From Methanoculleus sp. MH98A (GTDB lineage: Archaea; Halobacteriota; Methanomicrobia; Methanomicrobiales; Methanoculleaceae): DNA of 62,021 nucleotides. Shown piece by piece: positions 25,869 to 35,084 of the stretch. A model generated the notes under the pieces. It was not told where the DNA came from. It saw only the letters and a list, made by a program, of their open reading frames with translations, and did no database searches. The position numbers and the translations under genes are program-made. Numbering within the stretch: the first letter of the stretch is position 1; each line of letters begins with the position of its first letter. The stretch spans positions 1-62,021 of the forward strand of contig NZ_JMIO01000037.1 in the NCBI RefSeq assembly GCF_000691865.1. The letters are read 5' to 3'.

Positions 25869-27342
25869 ATGCGTTTGAAGACAGAACAGAAAAGAGTCAG
25901 AGAATCAATGAATCGCAGCCAGATACCCGTGAGTATTTTCGACCATCTCCAGCAGCCGGCGCTTGTCCTCGACTGCGAAGGGCGGGTGATCGTCTGGAAC
26001 GACAGCATGGAGCGGTACACCGGCGTTCCGGCAGAAGAGATCGTTGGAAAAGGGGATTACGCTCATGGAAAAGCGTTATTCGGCGAGGTGTGCCCTACAC
26101 TGGCCAAACTGCATCCTGACTCACGGCGAAGCCGGGAGCGGCCACTACTGCCTGCTGCATCACGAAGGCGAAGAGTTGCTTGCCGAGTCGCAGATCCCCG
26201 CACGACCCGGGAGAGTGGTCGTCTGTATGGCCGCTCCCCTCTACGACACCGGCGGTCGGCAGATCGGTGCGGTCGAGACCATCCGCGAGGGGCCACAGGA
26301 TAAGGCGGTCGACGAGTCCCGCGGCGCACCGGAAGAACAGGTGCGGATCCTGGCAAGCACTCTGCCCGACATGATCTTCACGCTCAACAGGGACGGCATC
26401 TTCACCCAGTTCTTCTGGACCGGCGGCTGGAACCAGGGCGTGAACCCCGAAGACGTCGTGGGCAGGACACCTCACGCCCTGTTCCCACCGGAGGAGGCCG
26501 ATTACCTGGCCAGGGCAGCGCACCGGGCTATCGAGACAGGGGAGGCCGTATCGGAGACCCGATCGTTTCCGTGGCGCGGGGAAGTGCGGTCGTTCCAGGT
26601 CGCCATCCACCCCCTGCACAACGCTTCCGGGGAGACCGTGGCCGCGACCGGGGTAAGCCGGGAGATCACCCGGGAGATCGCCGGCGAACAGGCCAGCCGG
26701 CTCTCCAGCCTCTACCTCGACCTGCTCGGCACCGACATCTACAACACCAGCATGGTTGCGGCAACGATCATCGAGATGCTCCGCGACCGCCTCTCCGGCG
26801 AGGAGGCGGAACTCGCCCAGAGGGTCAAGATCACGATCGAGCAGGGGATCAACGTCATCAAGAACGTCGAACTCCTGACCACGCTCAACAAACACCGCAT
26901 CCGCCTGGAACCGGCCGACCTCTCCGCCGCCATCCGCGACCAGATGCAGCGGTACGCGGGTATCGATATCGGGTATGAAGGAGGAACCTGCATGGTCTGG
27001 GCGAACCCCCTTCTCGAGCATATCATATCCAACCTGATCAGCAACTGCATCAAGTTCGGCGGCATGAAGGTCAGGATCGACATATCCGTCATGGAGACCG
27101 CAGATACCGTGATGCTCTCCGTAGCCGATACCGGCATCGGCATACCGGATCACTTAAAGCCGAACATTTTCGACCGTTTCAGCAGTGAGGGGAGCAAAAC
27201 CGCTTCCGGGAGCAGGGGGCTAGGTCTTCACATCGTCAAGACCCTCGTGAACCGGTACGGCGGACGCGTCTGGGCGGCCGACCGGGTTCCCGGCAAGCCG
27301 GGGGAAGGTGCCGCAATAAAGATCATCCTGCAGAAGTGCTAG
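25869..27342 (+). pseudogene. PAS sensor histidine kinase-like protein, frameshifted, lacking the acceptor His
   Basis: The N-terminal PAS domain (IFDHLQQPALVLDCEGRVIV, YTGVPAEEIVGKGDY) is in one frame; the rest, from ILTHGEAGSGHY on, is in the next. Removing one base near 26112 joins them into a protein of about 490 residues. The second frame holds the end of PAS1, a second PAS domain (ILASTLPDMIFTLNRDGIFT), a dimerisation helix region and an HATPase domain with N box NLISNCIKFG, DTGIGIP and GSRGLGLHIV. In related kinases the helix carries a His-Asp pair; here it reads LLGTDIYN, with Thr (codon 26731-26733) for His. The start (25869 or 25908) is uncertain. Confidence 0.7.
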
Positions 27343-27345
27343 TGG

Positions 27346-27935
27346 GATTTTTCGCGCCTACGGGTGCGGGCCGCCGTCCGGAGGATACGGGGTTCGGAGG
27401 ATGGATCCGGCTCGCTTTCCCTGTCGGCAGAACCTATCGCTTTCTCCCTGTAGCCCCCACCCAGCCCGGCCTTCGGCCTCCTCACCCGCACCTAACGGTG
27501 CTCAAACTCCTGCCGTTCCAGCAGCCGTTCCCCGCACCTTCGGTGCTCATGCTCCGGCCCCATGGCCCGTCGCACCCCGCCCCGAGGGGGCGGGGGCAGT
27601 GCATGACGATAGCCGATGGGAAGCCGTGCACGGTTTTTCTCCCGGGACTCCATCCGTCTCCAGCATCTTCCCATGCAGTGGACCGTGGGGGCATCGCCAC
27701 CGGGGGTGGGGCCGACGGGGAGGGGGCTTGCCCCCTCCCCTGTCTCTACTAACCCCAATCCAGCCGGATATCTATCTCCCGGCCCCGGACCCTCACAGCA
27801 CCACAAGAGGCACCGTCCGGGTGAAAAACCGGGCGGCACTCCTCTCCACCAGGCCCCTCTCCCCAACGCCCGGGGTACTCAGGTATATATCCCGCGAGCG
27901 ACTATATCATACCGCATCATTCCCATTGGGGACCG
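27346..27935. repeat. Non-coding island B of dispersed hairpin repeats
   Basis: No gene. It contains gcacc-taac-ggtgc (27488-27501) and gcacc-ttc-ggtgc (27534-27546), a G/C hairpin ccgccccgagggggcgg, and a 10-bp perfect palindrome ggggaggggg-cttg-ccccctcccc (27717-27740) followed by tgtctc. That is the same element as in islands A, C and D but in inverse orientation. Frames such as 27336-27752 are repeat artefacts. Confidence 0.7.
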
Positions 27936-27940
27936 CTTCA

Positions 27941-28381
27941 ATGATACGAACCATATGCTTTAAAGAACGAAGATATATCGAAGAGTTGAGAATTCTTACC
28001 CGGGCGACCGCGCTGGACTGTATCATCGACGAGCGCTTCGACCGCATAGTATACCTCATAAAAGAAGGAGACATGGGTCTCGCCATCGGTCGGAAGGGAA
28101 GTAATATCCGGAAGATGCAGAGGGTTCTCGGAAAACGTATCGAGATGGTCGAATATTCCCCCCAGATCGAGCAGTTCACGAAGAACGTCTTCAAGCCTGC
28201 CAGCGTCGTCGGCGTCGCGAAAGGAGATGACAGGAAACTCTCGGTGTATATCAGCCAAAACGACCTCGGCATCGCCATAGGAAAAGGCGGGTGCACCATC
28301 GAGAAGGCACGGCTCCTGCTTGCCCGGTACTTCGAGACCGAACTCGGCGAAGTGCTCGCAGGAGGTGACGCCCATGAATGA
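27941..28381 (+). CDS. nusA: NusA-like transcription factor with two KH domains
   Basis: The archaeal NusA homologue, an RNA-binding protein linked to transcription elongation and termination. The 146 residues consist of two KH domains with the expected GxxG loops: LAIGRKGSNIRKMQ (about 48-61) and IAIGKGGCTIEKAR (about 112-125). ATG 27941 gives the usual archaeal length of about 140-150; a frame open from 27401 runs through repeats and is rejected. In many archaea nusA follows the rpoA genes; here it is paired with hisE, overlapping it by 8 bases. Confidence 0.93.
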   Translation: MIRTICFKERRYIEELRILTRATALDCIIDERFDRIVYLIKEGDMGLAIGRKGSNIRKMQRVLGKRIEMVEYSPQIEQFTKNVFKPASVVGVAKGDDRKLSVYISQNDLGIAIGKGGCTIEKARLLLARYFETELGEVLAGGDAHE

Positions 28382-28667
28382 TTGGAACATCCTCGAAGAA
28401 GTCTGGCAGGTTATCCAGGACCGCGCGGAGCACCCGTCTGCTGAAAGCTACGTCAGTTCCGTCCTGACCCACCGGAAAGGAATCGACAAATCCCTCGAAA
28501 AGGTCGGCGAAGAAGCGGTCGAGTTCATCCTCGCCGCAAAGAACCAGGTGCCGGAGAGGACGGTCTCCGAAGCCGCCGATCTCCTCTTCCACCTTCTGGT
28601 GGCGCTCCGGGCATCGGGCACCGATGTCGGGGACGTGCTCGACGAACTCGCAGCACGCCGGAAGTAA
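28374..28667 (+). CDS. hisE: Phosphoribosyl-ATP pyrophosphatase (HisE)
   Basis: Second step of histidine synthesis: hydrolyses phosphoribosyl-ATP to phosphoribosyl-AMP and pyrophosphate. The 97-residue product is a typical all-alpha MazG-like HisE: SYVSSVLTHRKGIDKSLEKV, then GEEAVEFILAAKN and EAADLLFHLLVAL, with the metal-binding Glu and Asp residues in these helices. The ATG at 28374 lies within the end of nusA and has the excellent site caggaggtgac. No other his genes are nearby. Confidence 0.95.
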   Translation: MNDWNILEEVWQVIQDRAEHPSAESYVSSVLTHRKGIDKSLEKVGEEAVEFILAAKNQVPERTVSEAADLLFHLLVALRASGTDVGDVLDELAARRK

Positions 28668-29114
28668 TCAGAGATACTCCTTCAGGTCGACCATCCTCGG
28701 GAGATCATCCTTCTTTACCGCCGCCGTCTCCACGACCGTATCCTCGATCATGATCGGCGCACGGTAGCGCAGAGCGATGGCTATCCCGTCGCTCGGCCGG
28801 CAGTCCATTATCTCGGTGCGCGATCCCTGCCGGAGAAGGAGTTTGGCGTAGAAAACTCCCTCCTCCAGGGAATCGATGTGCAGGGAATCGAGTGCGATCT
28901 CAAAGTTCCGAAACACCTCGACGATGAGATCGTGGGTGATGGGACGGGGAAGCATCTCGCTGTTGAGCGCGTTGCTGATCGAGATCGCTTCCCAGAGTCC
29001 GACATAGATGGGTATTGTGCTGTCGCCCCCGGCATCCAGGACAACAGTCGGTGCCGCTCCCATCTCGCTCACCGACATGAACACACCCTGCACCCTGCAA
29101 CTTTGCGCCGTCAT
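28668..29114 (-). CDS. DUF151 (bifunctional nuclease-like) protein
   Basis: The 148-residue protein matches the DUF151/BFN family: IPIYVGLWEAISISNALN (about 40-57), RPITHDLIVEVFRNF and DCRPSDGIAIALRYRAPIMI. Plant members have nuclease activity; the archaeal role is unknown. The start at 29114 follows aggtgat; an upstream ATG at 29129 is an alternative adding five residues. Its stop abuts hisE on the opposite strand. Confidence 0.88.
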   Translation of the reverse strand: MTAQSCRVQGVFMSVSEMGAAPTVVLDAGGDSTIPIYVGLWEAISISNALNSEMLPRPITHDLIVEVFRNFEIALDSLHIDSLEEGVFYAKLLLRQGSRTEIMDCRPSDGIAIALRYRAPIMIEDTVVETAAVKKDDLPRMVDLKEYL

Positions 29115-29160
29115 GTGATCACCTGACATCAGTCTTCTGATTTTTAAACCTTGGGGTCAA

Positions 29161-30201
29161 TCACCGCTGTTTTTTGGCGCGGGCGAGAAACTCGCGCCGG
29201 ACAATGACGAGACTCGAAAGGAGACCGAGGAGGATGTTCAGGTAGTAGAAGATCAACCGCCAGAGGAGGACGAAGACGCCCACGATCGCCGACGGGACGA
29301 AGAGGCTGTAGAGCGACGTGGCGCCGATCTCCGCAACGCCCGAGCCGCCGGGGGTGAGCGGGATCATCATGATGATGGCGATGACGAGCTGGACGACGAA
29401 CGACTCGATGAGATACGCGGGCTGCCCGAGACCTATGAGAAGCAGCGACGCGATGACGAACTCCGAGATCCAGAAGAGCAGGGTGAAGAGCATCCCCCAC
29501 ACGAGGCCGCTCTTGCCGTGGTTCACGAACTTGACGAGCCCCCGGTTGAAGTTGTCCACCTCGCGGTCGATCGTCTCCAGCAGGTTCTCGAGCCGCTTTA
29601 AGTGCCAGCGGCGGTCGACCCACCGCGAGATCCCTTTGAGCGCCCGCTTGAGGTAGTCCGGGTTCTTGACGGAGTAGACGAAGACCAGCACGAAGAAGGT
29701 GACGAAGATCCAGGCGGCGTACATCATGGCGCTCAACCCGCTGAACCCCGAGGCGAGGCTGCTCCAGTAACTGCCGAGGAAGAGCATGGCGAAGGCCCCG
29801 AGTGCCCCGAGAACGATCCCATCCAGGATCCGCTCCATGATGACGACGGCGGTGGCGTCTCCGACCGGAACGCCCGCCCGGTAGAGTTCGTGGACTCTGA
29901 CCGGCTCCCCGCCCGCCTGGGACGGGGTTACCGCCGCAACGAGCATGTTCGCCAGTACCAGGTTCAGGCAGTGCTGCAGGTGTACCCGGTAGCCGAGCGA
30001 CGCCGACATCTTCTGGATGCGGAGCGCCCAGAACCCGAGCGAGAGGATGTGAAAGAGGACGGCAAGAACCAGATAGAGCGGGTTTATCCGGCTGAGGTAC
30101 TCGATCGTCGACTCGTCGACGGTGAAGTAAAGAACGCCCGCCATGACAAGAGCGCTAAAACTGAACGAGACGAGCAGCCACTTCCACTGAGACCTCTTCA
30201 T
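29161..30201 (-). CDS. UPF0104 flippase-like membrane protein
   Basis: The 346-residue protein belongs to the UPF0104/lysylphosphatidylglycerol synthase transmembrane family, with about eight hydrophobic helices. Characteristic stretches are LNLVLANMLVAAVTPSQAGG (about 80-99), GEPVRVHELYRAGV and IPLTPGGSGVAEIGATSLY (about 278-296). Bacterial relatives move or modify lipids; the archaeal function is not known. ggag lies just before the ATG at 30201. A 6-bp hairpin (tatcga-aaaa-tcgata, 30287-30302) lies in the gap upstream. Confidence 0.85.
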   Translation of the reverse strand: MKRSQWKWLLVSFSFSALVMAGVLYFTVDESTIEYLSRINPLYLVLAVLFHILSLGFWALRIQKMSASLGYRVHLQHCLNLVLANMLVAAVTPSQAGGEPVRVHELYRAGVPVGDATAVVIMERILDGIVLGALGAFAMLFLGSYWSSLASGFSGLSAMMYAAWIFVTFFVLVFVYSVKNPDYLKRALKGISRWVDRRWHLKRLENLLETIDREVDNFNRGLVKFVNHGKSGLVWGMLFTLLFWISEFVIASLLLIGLGQPAYLIESFVVQLVIAIIMMIPLTPGGSGVAEIGATSLYSLFVPSAIVGVFVLLWRLIFYYLNILLGLLSSLVIVRREFLARAKKQR

Positions 30202-30351
30202 CCTCTACACTCCCGGGCAACACCAGGGGGAAACACCCGAATTTGGATTAATAAAATATCGTGCGGCTACTATTTAACGATGGTTTTATCGAAAAATCGA
30301 TAGAAGCGGGAATCCGAGGGATACAGGCCAGGAAAGCGGGATAACCGGATC

Positions 30352-30921
30352 CTAGACGGTGAAGAGACCCCGTTCCCCGGTTATCCGAAACAGCCCCGCG
30401 CGGATGCCGGCATCGAGCCAGGCATAGCCGTAACTGAATCGGGCGAGGGCGGCGGCAAGGTCGCCCGCATCGAGGTATTCCACGCCTTCCGCATACCGGG
30501 TGCGTGCCGTCGAATAGAACTCCCCGGCTCCTGCGTGAAGCGGGCTCGCCTCGTCCGCCGCCGCTTCGACCGCTCCGAGGGCCGCATCGAGCATCCGCCG
30601 GTAGCGGTGCGTTTTCTCCTCGAGGCGGGCAGCCTGCGATTCCGGTATGCACGCGGCCACCGTGTCCGGAGGGTGAGCGCTGGAAGGCGCGAGCAGCCCG
30701 AGGCGCGAGCCTGCGTCAAGCCAGCCGAACCCGTAGGCAAACGCAGCGAGGGCATTCACCCGGTCGCCCCCCCGGAGAAACGCGAGCCCGTCGCTGTGGT
30801 AGGCGATAGCCATCTCGAGCACCTCCCCGGCCGCCCGGCAGAGGAGGGTGCCTTCCGGGACGGCGGTCCTGACCGGGGAAAGGGCCTCTCCATAGAGAGC
30901 GGCGTAGTCGTCGAGGTTCAT
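30352..30921 (-). CDS. Duplicated DUF357 protein
   Basis: The 189-residue helical protein contains two copies of one motif: [20 protein letters not shown] continuing [12 protein letters not shown] (about 38-72), and [20 protein letters not shown] continuing [10 protein letters not shown] (about 142-173). This matches archaeal DUF357. Its ATG overlaps the stop of dphB (ATGA), so the two are co-translated, which hints at a tie to elongation factor 2 modification or to RNA/protein handling. No activity is known. Confidence 0.85.
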   Translation of the reverse strand: MNLDDYAALYGEALSPVRTAVPEGTLLCRAAGEVLEMAIAYHSDGLAFLRGGDRVNALAAFAYGFGWLDAGSRLGLLAPSSAHPPDTVAACIPESQAARLEEKTHRYRRMLDAALGAVEAAADEASPLHAGAGEFYSTARTRYAEGVEYLDAGDLAAALARFSYGYAWLDAGIRAGLFRITGERGLFTV

Positions 30922-31670
30922 AGGCCGGCGAAGGTCTCCAGGTACTCGCGCTCCATCGGGTGGAGGTCCGCCGGCACGGCGAGGATATGGAGCGGAGGGC
31001 CGAAATCCGTCTCTTTGAGGTTCGCGCCGGATCCGGCGGCAACCACCGGGTGCTCCGAACCCGCCCGGGCGATCCCCACGTAAAGCGCAGGGGGTTCGAT
31101 GCCGCGCTTCGCCGCCATCTCCTCGAGAACGGCGATCGCCTCCGGGACACGCATGTAGCGATCGTTCTGGATATCCAGGTAGACGAGCGTATGGAGGTTG
31201 AGCGCAAGATTCGCCGCGATCGTCTCGATGGGAGCCGTCGGGAACCAGCCTTTCGCGGGGAACGGCACCGAACAGGACTTCCCGAACCGGTAGTTCTGCA
31301 GGCCCGAGAGGCCCGAGACCGCGCTCGATATCGACGAGGCGTGGATGATTGAGGTCTCGATCCCGGCGGCGGCCGCCCGCATCCGCAGGTCGGCATGCGT
31401 CGTCGAGACCATGGGGTCTCCCCCGGTCAGGAACGCCACCCGGCCGGCAGCGGCGCAATCGAGGATCTCGCGGGGGTTCTGCTCGACGTCCTCCCGGCCG
31501 AGCACCCGGATCTCCTTTCCAAAGAACGCTTCCATCGCGGCGACGTCCGTTCCCATCAGCCGGGATGTGTACGCCTCTAAAAAGACGGCGTCGGCGTTTC
31601 CGACGTATTCGAGGCCTTTAACCGATATGTCCCCGAGATCGTAGAGACCGAGGCCAACGAACGTCAGCAT
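30918..31670 (-). CDS. dphB: Diphthine synthase (Dph5)
   Basis: A SAM-dependent methyltransferase that methylates the modified histidine of elongation factor 2 on the path to diphthamide. The 250-residue product is full length: [19 protein letters not shown] (about 2-20), [22 protein letters not shown] (about 82-94), and [23 protein letters not shown] 31670 gives the family N-terminus; the frame extending to 31745 is not supported. Deoxyhypusine synthase, modifying another translation factor, is at 47147. Confidence 0.95.
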   Translation of the reverse strand: MLTFVGLGLYDLGDISVKGLEYVGNADAVFLEAYTSRLMGTDVAAMEAFFGKEIRVLGREDVEQNPREILDCAAAGRVAFLTGGDPMVSTTHADLRMRAAAAGIETSIIHASSISSAVSGLSGLQNYRFGKSCSVPFPAKGWFPTAPIETIAANLALNLHTLVYLDIQNDRYMRVPEAIAVLEEMAAKRGIEPPALYVGIARAGSEHPVVAAGSGANLKETDFGPPLHILAVPADLHPMEREYLETFAGL

Positions 31671-31815
31671 GGGGTACCCACTCCGGAGACGGGGGGCACG
31701 GTGCAGCCGCGATACACCTGCAGAAGTCGCATCGTCATCTCTCAACTATCGGTGCTCCACCCTCGTAGAGGTAACGGATGGAAGGGAGAGGCGCCGCCCC
31801 CTCCCGGGCGGGGGC

Positions 31816-33666
31816 CTATCCCAGAAGATAGAAGAGAAGAGCCCCGACCAGGAGCCCGAGGGTGACCGTGTAGACCGTGATCGCGAGCGTGATCCGTGAC
31901 CCGACCTCGCGCAGGAGAACCGTTATCGTCGCAAGGCAGGGGACGAAGAGGACAGTCACGACCGCGAATATGTAGAGTTGCAGCGACGAGAGCACCGATC
32001 CGAGGTCGGCGGTGCCCGCGAGGATGGCAAGGGTCTCGAACGCCATCTCTTTTCGGAGGATCCCGAAGATGAGCGCCGTCGCCGAGTAGCCGGGAAGGCC
32101 GAGGAGAGCCATGGTGTACGGCTCCACAAGCCCCTGGACGAACGCCATGACGCCGAAGAATTCGAGCAGCCCGAGGACGACGCTTCCTACGAGGAGCAGG
32201 GGCATCGCGATGAAGAGGAACTCGGAGAGGCGCGACCAGGCCTTCTTCATCACCAGCTTCGGGTCCGGCCAGCGCAGCGGCACCATCTCCATGATCATCC
32301 CGAACCGCTCGCCGGGCGCCACCCGGGAGAGGACGAGCCCCGTCGCGAGGATCAGGACAAATACGATGGCGTACACGCTGAACGCTGCCGCGATGCCGAC
32401 GAAACTGGCAACGATCCCGGCGATGATGACCGTCCGGGCCGAGCAGGGAACCATCGTGACCAGGAACGAGGCGATGATCCGCTCACGCCGGGAGCGCAGG
32501 AGCCGGATGCTCATAATGGCCGGCACGTTGCACCCGAACGCCAGGGTGAGGGGGATGACCGCACCGCCGTGCATCCCGACCCGGTGCATCGCGTTGTCGG
32601 CGAGGAATGCCGCCCGGGTCATGTACCCGGAGTCCTCGAGGACGGAGATGATGATGTAGAAGAGGAAGACGTACGGGAACGCTATCCCGAGACCCGCCTG
32701 GAGTGCGAGCAGGACGGATACCCCCAGTTCTTCGGCGAGCGGGGGCAGCCCGAGCGCGACGAACGGCTGCATCGCGTAGACTTCGAAGAACTCCACGATC
32801 ATCTCCTCGAGGAACGATCCCGCGACGAAGACGAAGAGGAGCATCCCGACGAGGATACCGATGAGGATCGGCATCCCGGGAATGAGCCGCGTCAGGATGC
32901 TGTCCGGATCGGTCTGGGGGAGTTCCGTCTCCTCTTTTATGGTGAGGTCGGCGATCTTGTGCGCGAAGTTGTGCCGGTTGGCCGCGATGATCTGGGCGAC
33001 CGTCATCCGGTGCCGGGACTCGATCTCGTCGGAGATCGTCCGCGCCGCTTCGAGCTGTTCCGGGTTGTCGCCGAACCCGAGAAGCGCGCGGACGCTCTCC
33101 TTCCGGTCGGCATCGAACATCTTCCCGAGGCTCCGGACGGCCGCCTCGATGTGGTGGTCGTACGGGATCTCGACCATCGACGGGCTCGAGGCGGCAAGGG
33201 CCGCCGGGATGATCCGGTCGATGTTCTTCCCCTGCGACGCCGCCGTCAGGATCACCTCGACGCCGAGAAGATCCTGGATCGGGCCGGGATCGATCTCAAG
33301 CCCCCGTTTTGCGGCTTCGTCGGCCATGTTCAGCACGACGACCATCGGGAGACCGTATTCCGCCACCTGGAGGAGAAGGTAGAGGTTGCGTTCAAGGCGG
33401 GTGACGTTCACCACCACGATGACCGCATCGACGTCCTGCTGCTCCAGGAACCGGCGGACCAGGCCTTCCTCGTCAGAGTTCCCCTCCAGAGAGTAGACGC
33501 CGGGCAGGTCCACGAGTTCGAAGATCTCGCGCTGGAAACAGGTGTTGCCCCGTTGCAGCTCGACGGTGGTTCCGGGGTAGTTGCTCACCTCCACCCCGAG
33601 GCCGGTGAGCTGGTTGAAGATCAGGGATTTGCCCACGCTGGGGTTGCCGATCAGCGCGAACCTCAT
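31816..33666 (-). CDS. feoB: Ferrous iron transporter FeoB
   Basis: A GTP-dependent Fe2+ uptake protein in the membrane. In 616 residues the N-terminal G domain has GNPSVGKS (about 7-14), DLPGVYSLEG and NMADEA. It is followed by a helical spacer (about 165-255) and a membrane part with about eight helices, including the two Gate segments (VIPLTLAFGCNVPAIM and related). The ATG at 33666 overlaps the stop of the upstream FeoA-DtxR gene and has ggag 8 bases upstream; a GTG two codons earlier is possible. Confidence 0.95.
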   Translation of the reverse strand: MRFALIGNPSVGKSLIFNQLTGLGVEVSNYPGTTVELQRGNTCFQREIFELVDLPGVYSLEGNSDEEGLVRRFLEQQDVDAVIVVVNVTRLERNLYLLLQVAEYGLPMVVVLNMADEAAKRGLEIDPGPIQDLLGVEVILTAASQGKNIDRIIPAALAASSPSMVEIPYDHHIEAAVRSLGKMFDADRKESVRALLGFGDNPEQLEAARTISDEIESRHRMTVAQIIAANRHNFAHKIADLTIKEETELPQTDPDSILTRLIPGMPILIGILVGMLLFVFVAGSFLEEMIVEFFEVYAMQPFVALGLPPLAEELGVSVLLALQAGLGIAFPYVFLFYIIISVLEDSGYMTRAAFLADNAMHRVGMHGGAVIPLTLAFGCNVPAIMSIRLLRSRRERIIASFLVTMVPCSARTVIIAGIVASFVGIAAAFSVYAIVFVLILATGLVLSRVAPGERFGMIMEMVPLRWPDPKLVMKKAWSRLSEFLFIAMPLLLVGSVVLGLLEFFGVMAFVQGLVEPYTMALLGLPGYSATALIFGILRKEMAFETLAILAGTADLGSVLSSLQLYIFAVVTVLFVPCLATITVLLREVGSRITLAITVYTVTLGLLVGALLFYLLG

Positions 33667-34292
33667 GGACACGACTCCACGACGATGGATCTCGCGATCT
33701 CGGGGCTGATGGCGATATCGCAGCCTTTCACCCTGACGACGACGGACTTATTCGGGAGTTTGCGCCGGATCTGCACGATCTCGCCGGGGAAGATGCCGAG
33801 ATCGAGCAGCCGCCTGTGCCGCCGCTGGCCGCGCATCATCGCCACCCGGACGGTATCGCCTTCCTTGCAGTCGAGCAGCGTGCAGTCCCGCCCCCGGCAG
33901 CGCCCCATGCGCCCCGGCGGAGACTGGGCGCCGTCCATGTAGGAGGAGAGCCGCTCGATGGTCTCGTCGGAGATGCCGTGCTCGAGGGTACAGGCCTCTT
34001 TGTTCGCGGCGTCCTCGTCGACGCCGAGCATCTCCGTCAAAAAACACTGGAGAACACGGTGTTTCCGCGCCACCTTTGATGCCACCGCCGATCCCTTCCC
34101 GGTCAACCGGACGGCGTCGCCGCCCGCCCGCTCCAGGTATCCTTCCTCGACCAGAGAGGCGACGGTCGTCCCGGCGGTCTCCTTCCCGGTATCGAGGACT
34201 GCCGCTATTTCGTCCAGCGTCGCCGACTGCCCGCTGTTTTCCGTGATCGTGAGGATCGCTTCGAGATAATCCTCAAACGTGGAAGGAAGCAT
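33663..34292 (-). CDS. DtxR/MntR-type metal regulator fused to FeoA domain
   Basis: The 209-residue protein has an iron-dependent repressor winged helix (about 1-65; FEDYLEAILTI, ATLDEIAAVLDTGKETAGTT), the dimerisation and metal region (about 66-125; VARKHRVLQCFLTEMLG, LEHGISDETIERL) and a FeoA SH3-like domain (about 135-205; GQRRHRRLLDLGIFPGE). Cys residues at about 130-141 may bind metal. It is coupled to feoB by a 4-bp overlap, so it probably both represses the operon when Fe2+ is plentiful and supplies the FeoA partner. Direct repeats ctacaa lie upstream. Confidence 0.9.
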   Translation of the reverse strand: MLPSTFEDYLEAILTITENSGQSATLDEIAAVLDTGKETAGTTVASLVEEGYLERAGGDAVRLTGKGSAVASKVARKHRVLQCFLTEMLGVDEDAANKEACTLEHGISDETIERLSSYMDGAQSPPGRMGRCRGRDCTLLDCKEGDTVRVAMMRGQRRHRRLLDLGIFPGEIVQIRRKLPNKSVVVRVKGCDIAISPEIARSIVVESCP

Positions 34293-34293
34293 G

Positions 34294-34317
34294 CTACAAT
34301 CTCTTTTACTTCTACAA
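34294..34317. promoter_or_regulatory. Direct repeat upstream of the feo operon
   Basis: ctacaa occurs at 34294-34299 and 34312-34317, 18 bases apart, immediately before the start codon of the DtxR-FeoA gene. This may be an operator half-site pair for the regulator itself. There is no clear dyad symmetry, so the call is tentative. Confidence 0.25.
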
Positions 34318-34544
34318 GTTTATGGATTTGGGTCGCGCTATCGGGATCGGGTGCGATACGGGGAGAGCCATGCCACGTCGTGGCAGTGATCGAGCTCTCT
34401 GCCGGCCGAAAGACCAACGGGTTAAAAGCCGCCCAATCCGGAATCCTGAGCAAACCGACAGGGATACTGTTCTGAAAACAAACGGTCGCACGACGAGAGC
34501 AACCGTTAAGTGCCGGGAACGGGTTCAGGGAGGAGTGATGCTCC

Positions 34545-35000
34545 ATGTCGCTGGAAGGGAATAAAGCAATTGTTCGCAGTTTTATCGAAGCCTATAACGG
34601 CCGAAACCTGGATCTGTTCGACGAACTGGTAGTGCCGGACTACGTTGACCACACTCATCAACAGCAGGGCAGAGACAGCTTCAAACAGCTCTTTACGCTG
34701 GCTTTCACTGCCTTTCCCGATTGGCACGAACGTATCGAGGATATCATCGCCGAAGGGGATAGGGTGTGGGTTCGTGTTACCGCTACGGGGACGCATACCG
34801 GTGAATGGAATCTTTCCGGAGTTTCAATGCCTCCTACCGGCAGGAAGGTGACGATGACGATGGTCTTCATCTGGCGCATAGCCGGCGGCAAACTTGCAGA
34901 GGGATGGGAGGTCGATGAGGAACTGGATTTCCTCAAACAACTGGGCGTCATCGAATACACAAAAAAGGGGAAGGAGCTCTTTCCGGAAGATGCCGGGTAG
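34545..35000 (+). CDS. SnoaL-like ester cyclase/polyketide cyclase family protein
   Basis: The 151-residue protein has the NTF2-like SnoaL fold: NKAIVRSFIEAYNGRNLDLF (about 6-25), VVPDYVDHT, FPDWHERIEDIIAEGDRVWV (about 57-76), then TGTHTGEWN and KLAEGWEVDEELDFLKQLG. Such proteins include polyketide cyclases and many of unknown activity; His and Asp residues of the catalytic pocket are present. The good ribosome site ggaggagtg precedes the ATG at 34545. It is a single gene with no pathway partners, and transfer from bacteria is possible. Confidence 0.8.
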   Translation: MSLEGNKAIVRSFIEAYNGRNLDLFDELVVPDYVDHTHQQQGRDSFKQLFTLAFTAFPDWHERIEDIIAEGDRVWVRVTATGTHTGEWNLSGVSMPPTGRKVTMTMVFIWRIAGGKLAEGWEVDEELDFLKQLGVIEYTKKGKELFPEDAG

Positions 35001-35084
35001 AGAATATACTGTCCGTGCGTGTTTGCCGGAGCCTGCACCCGCCGGGTGTCAACGCCTATATGGTTTCGGGGGAGATCGGTGATC

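Noticed and set aside
27336-27752. Frames in the repeat islands as genes
   Set aside because: Their translations repeat the same phrases in several frames and strands (for example HLTVLKLL or EREHRRCE), which follows from the hairpin repeats.
31978-33942. 654-codon plus-strand frame
   Set aside because: It mirrors feoB; the composition (runs of Arg, Glu, Asp, His) is typical of antisense to hydrophobic GC-rich genes.
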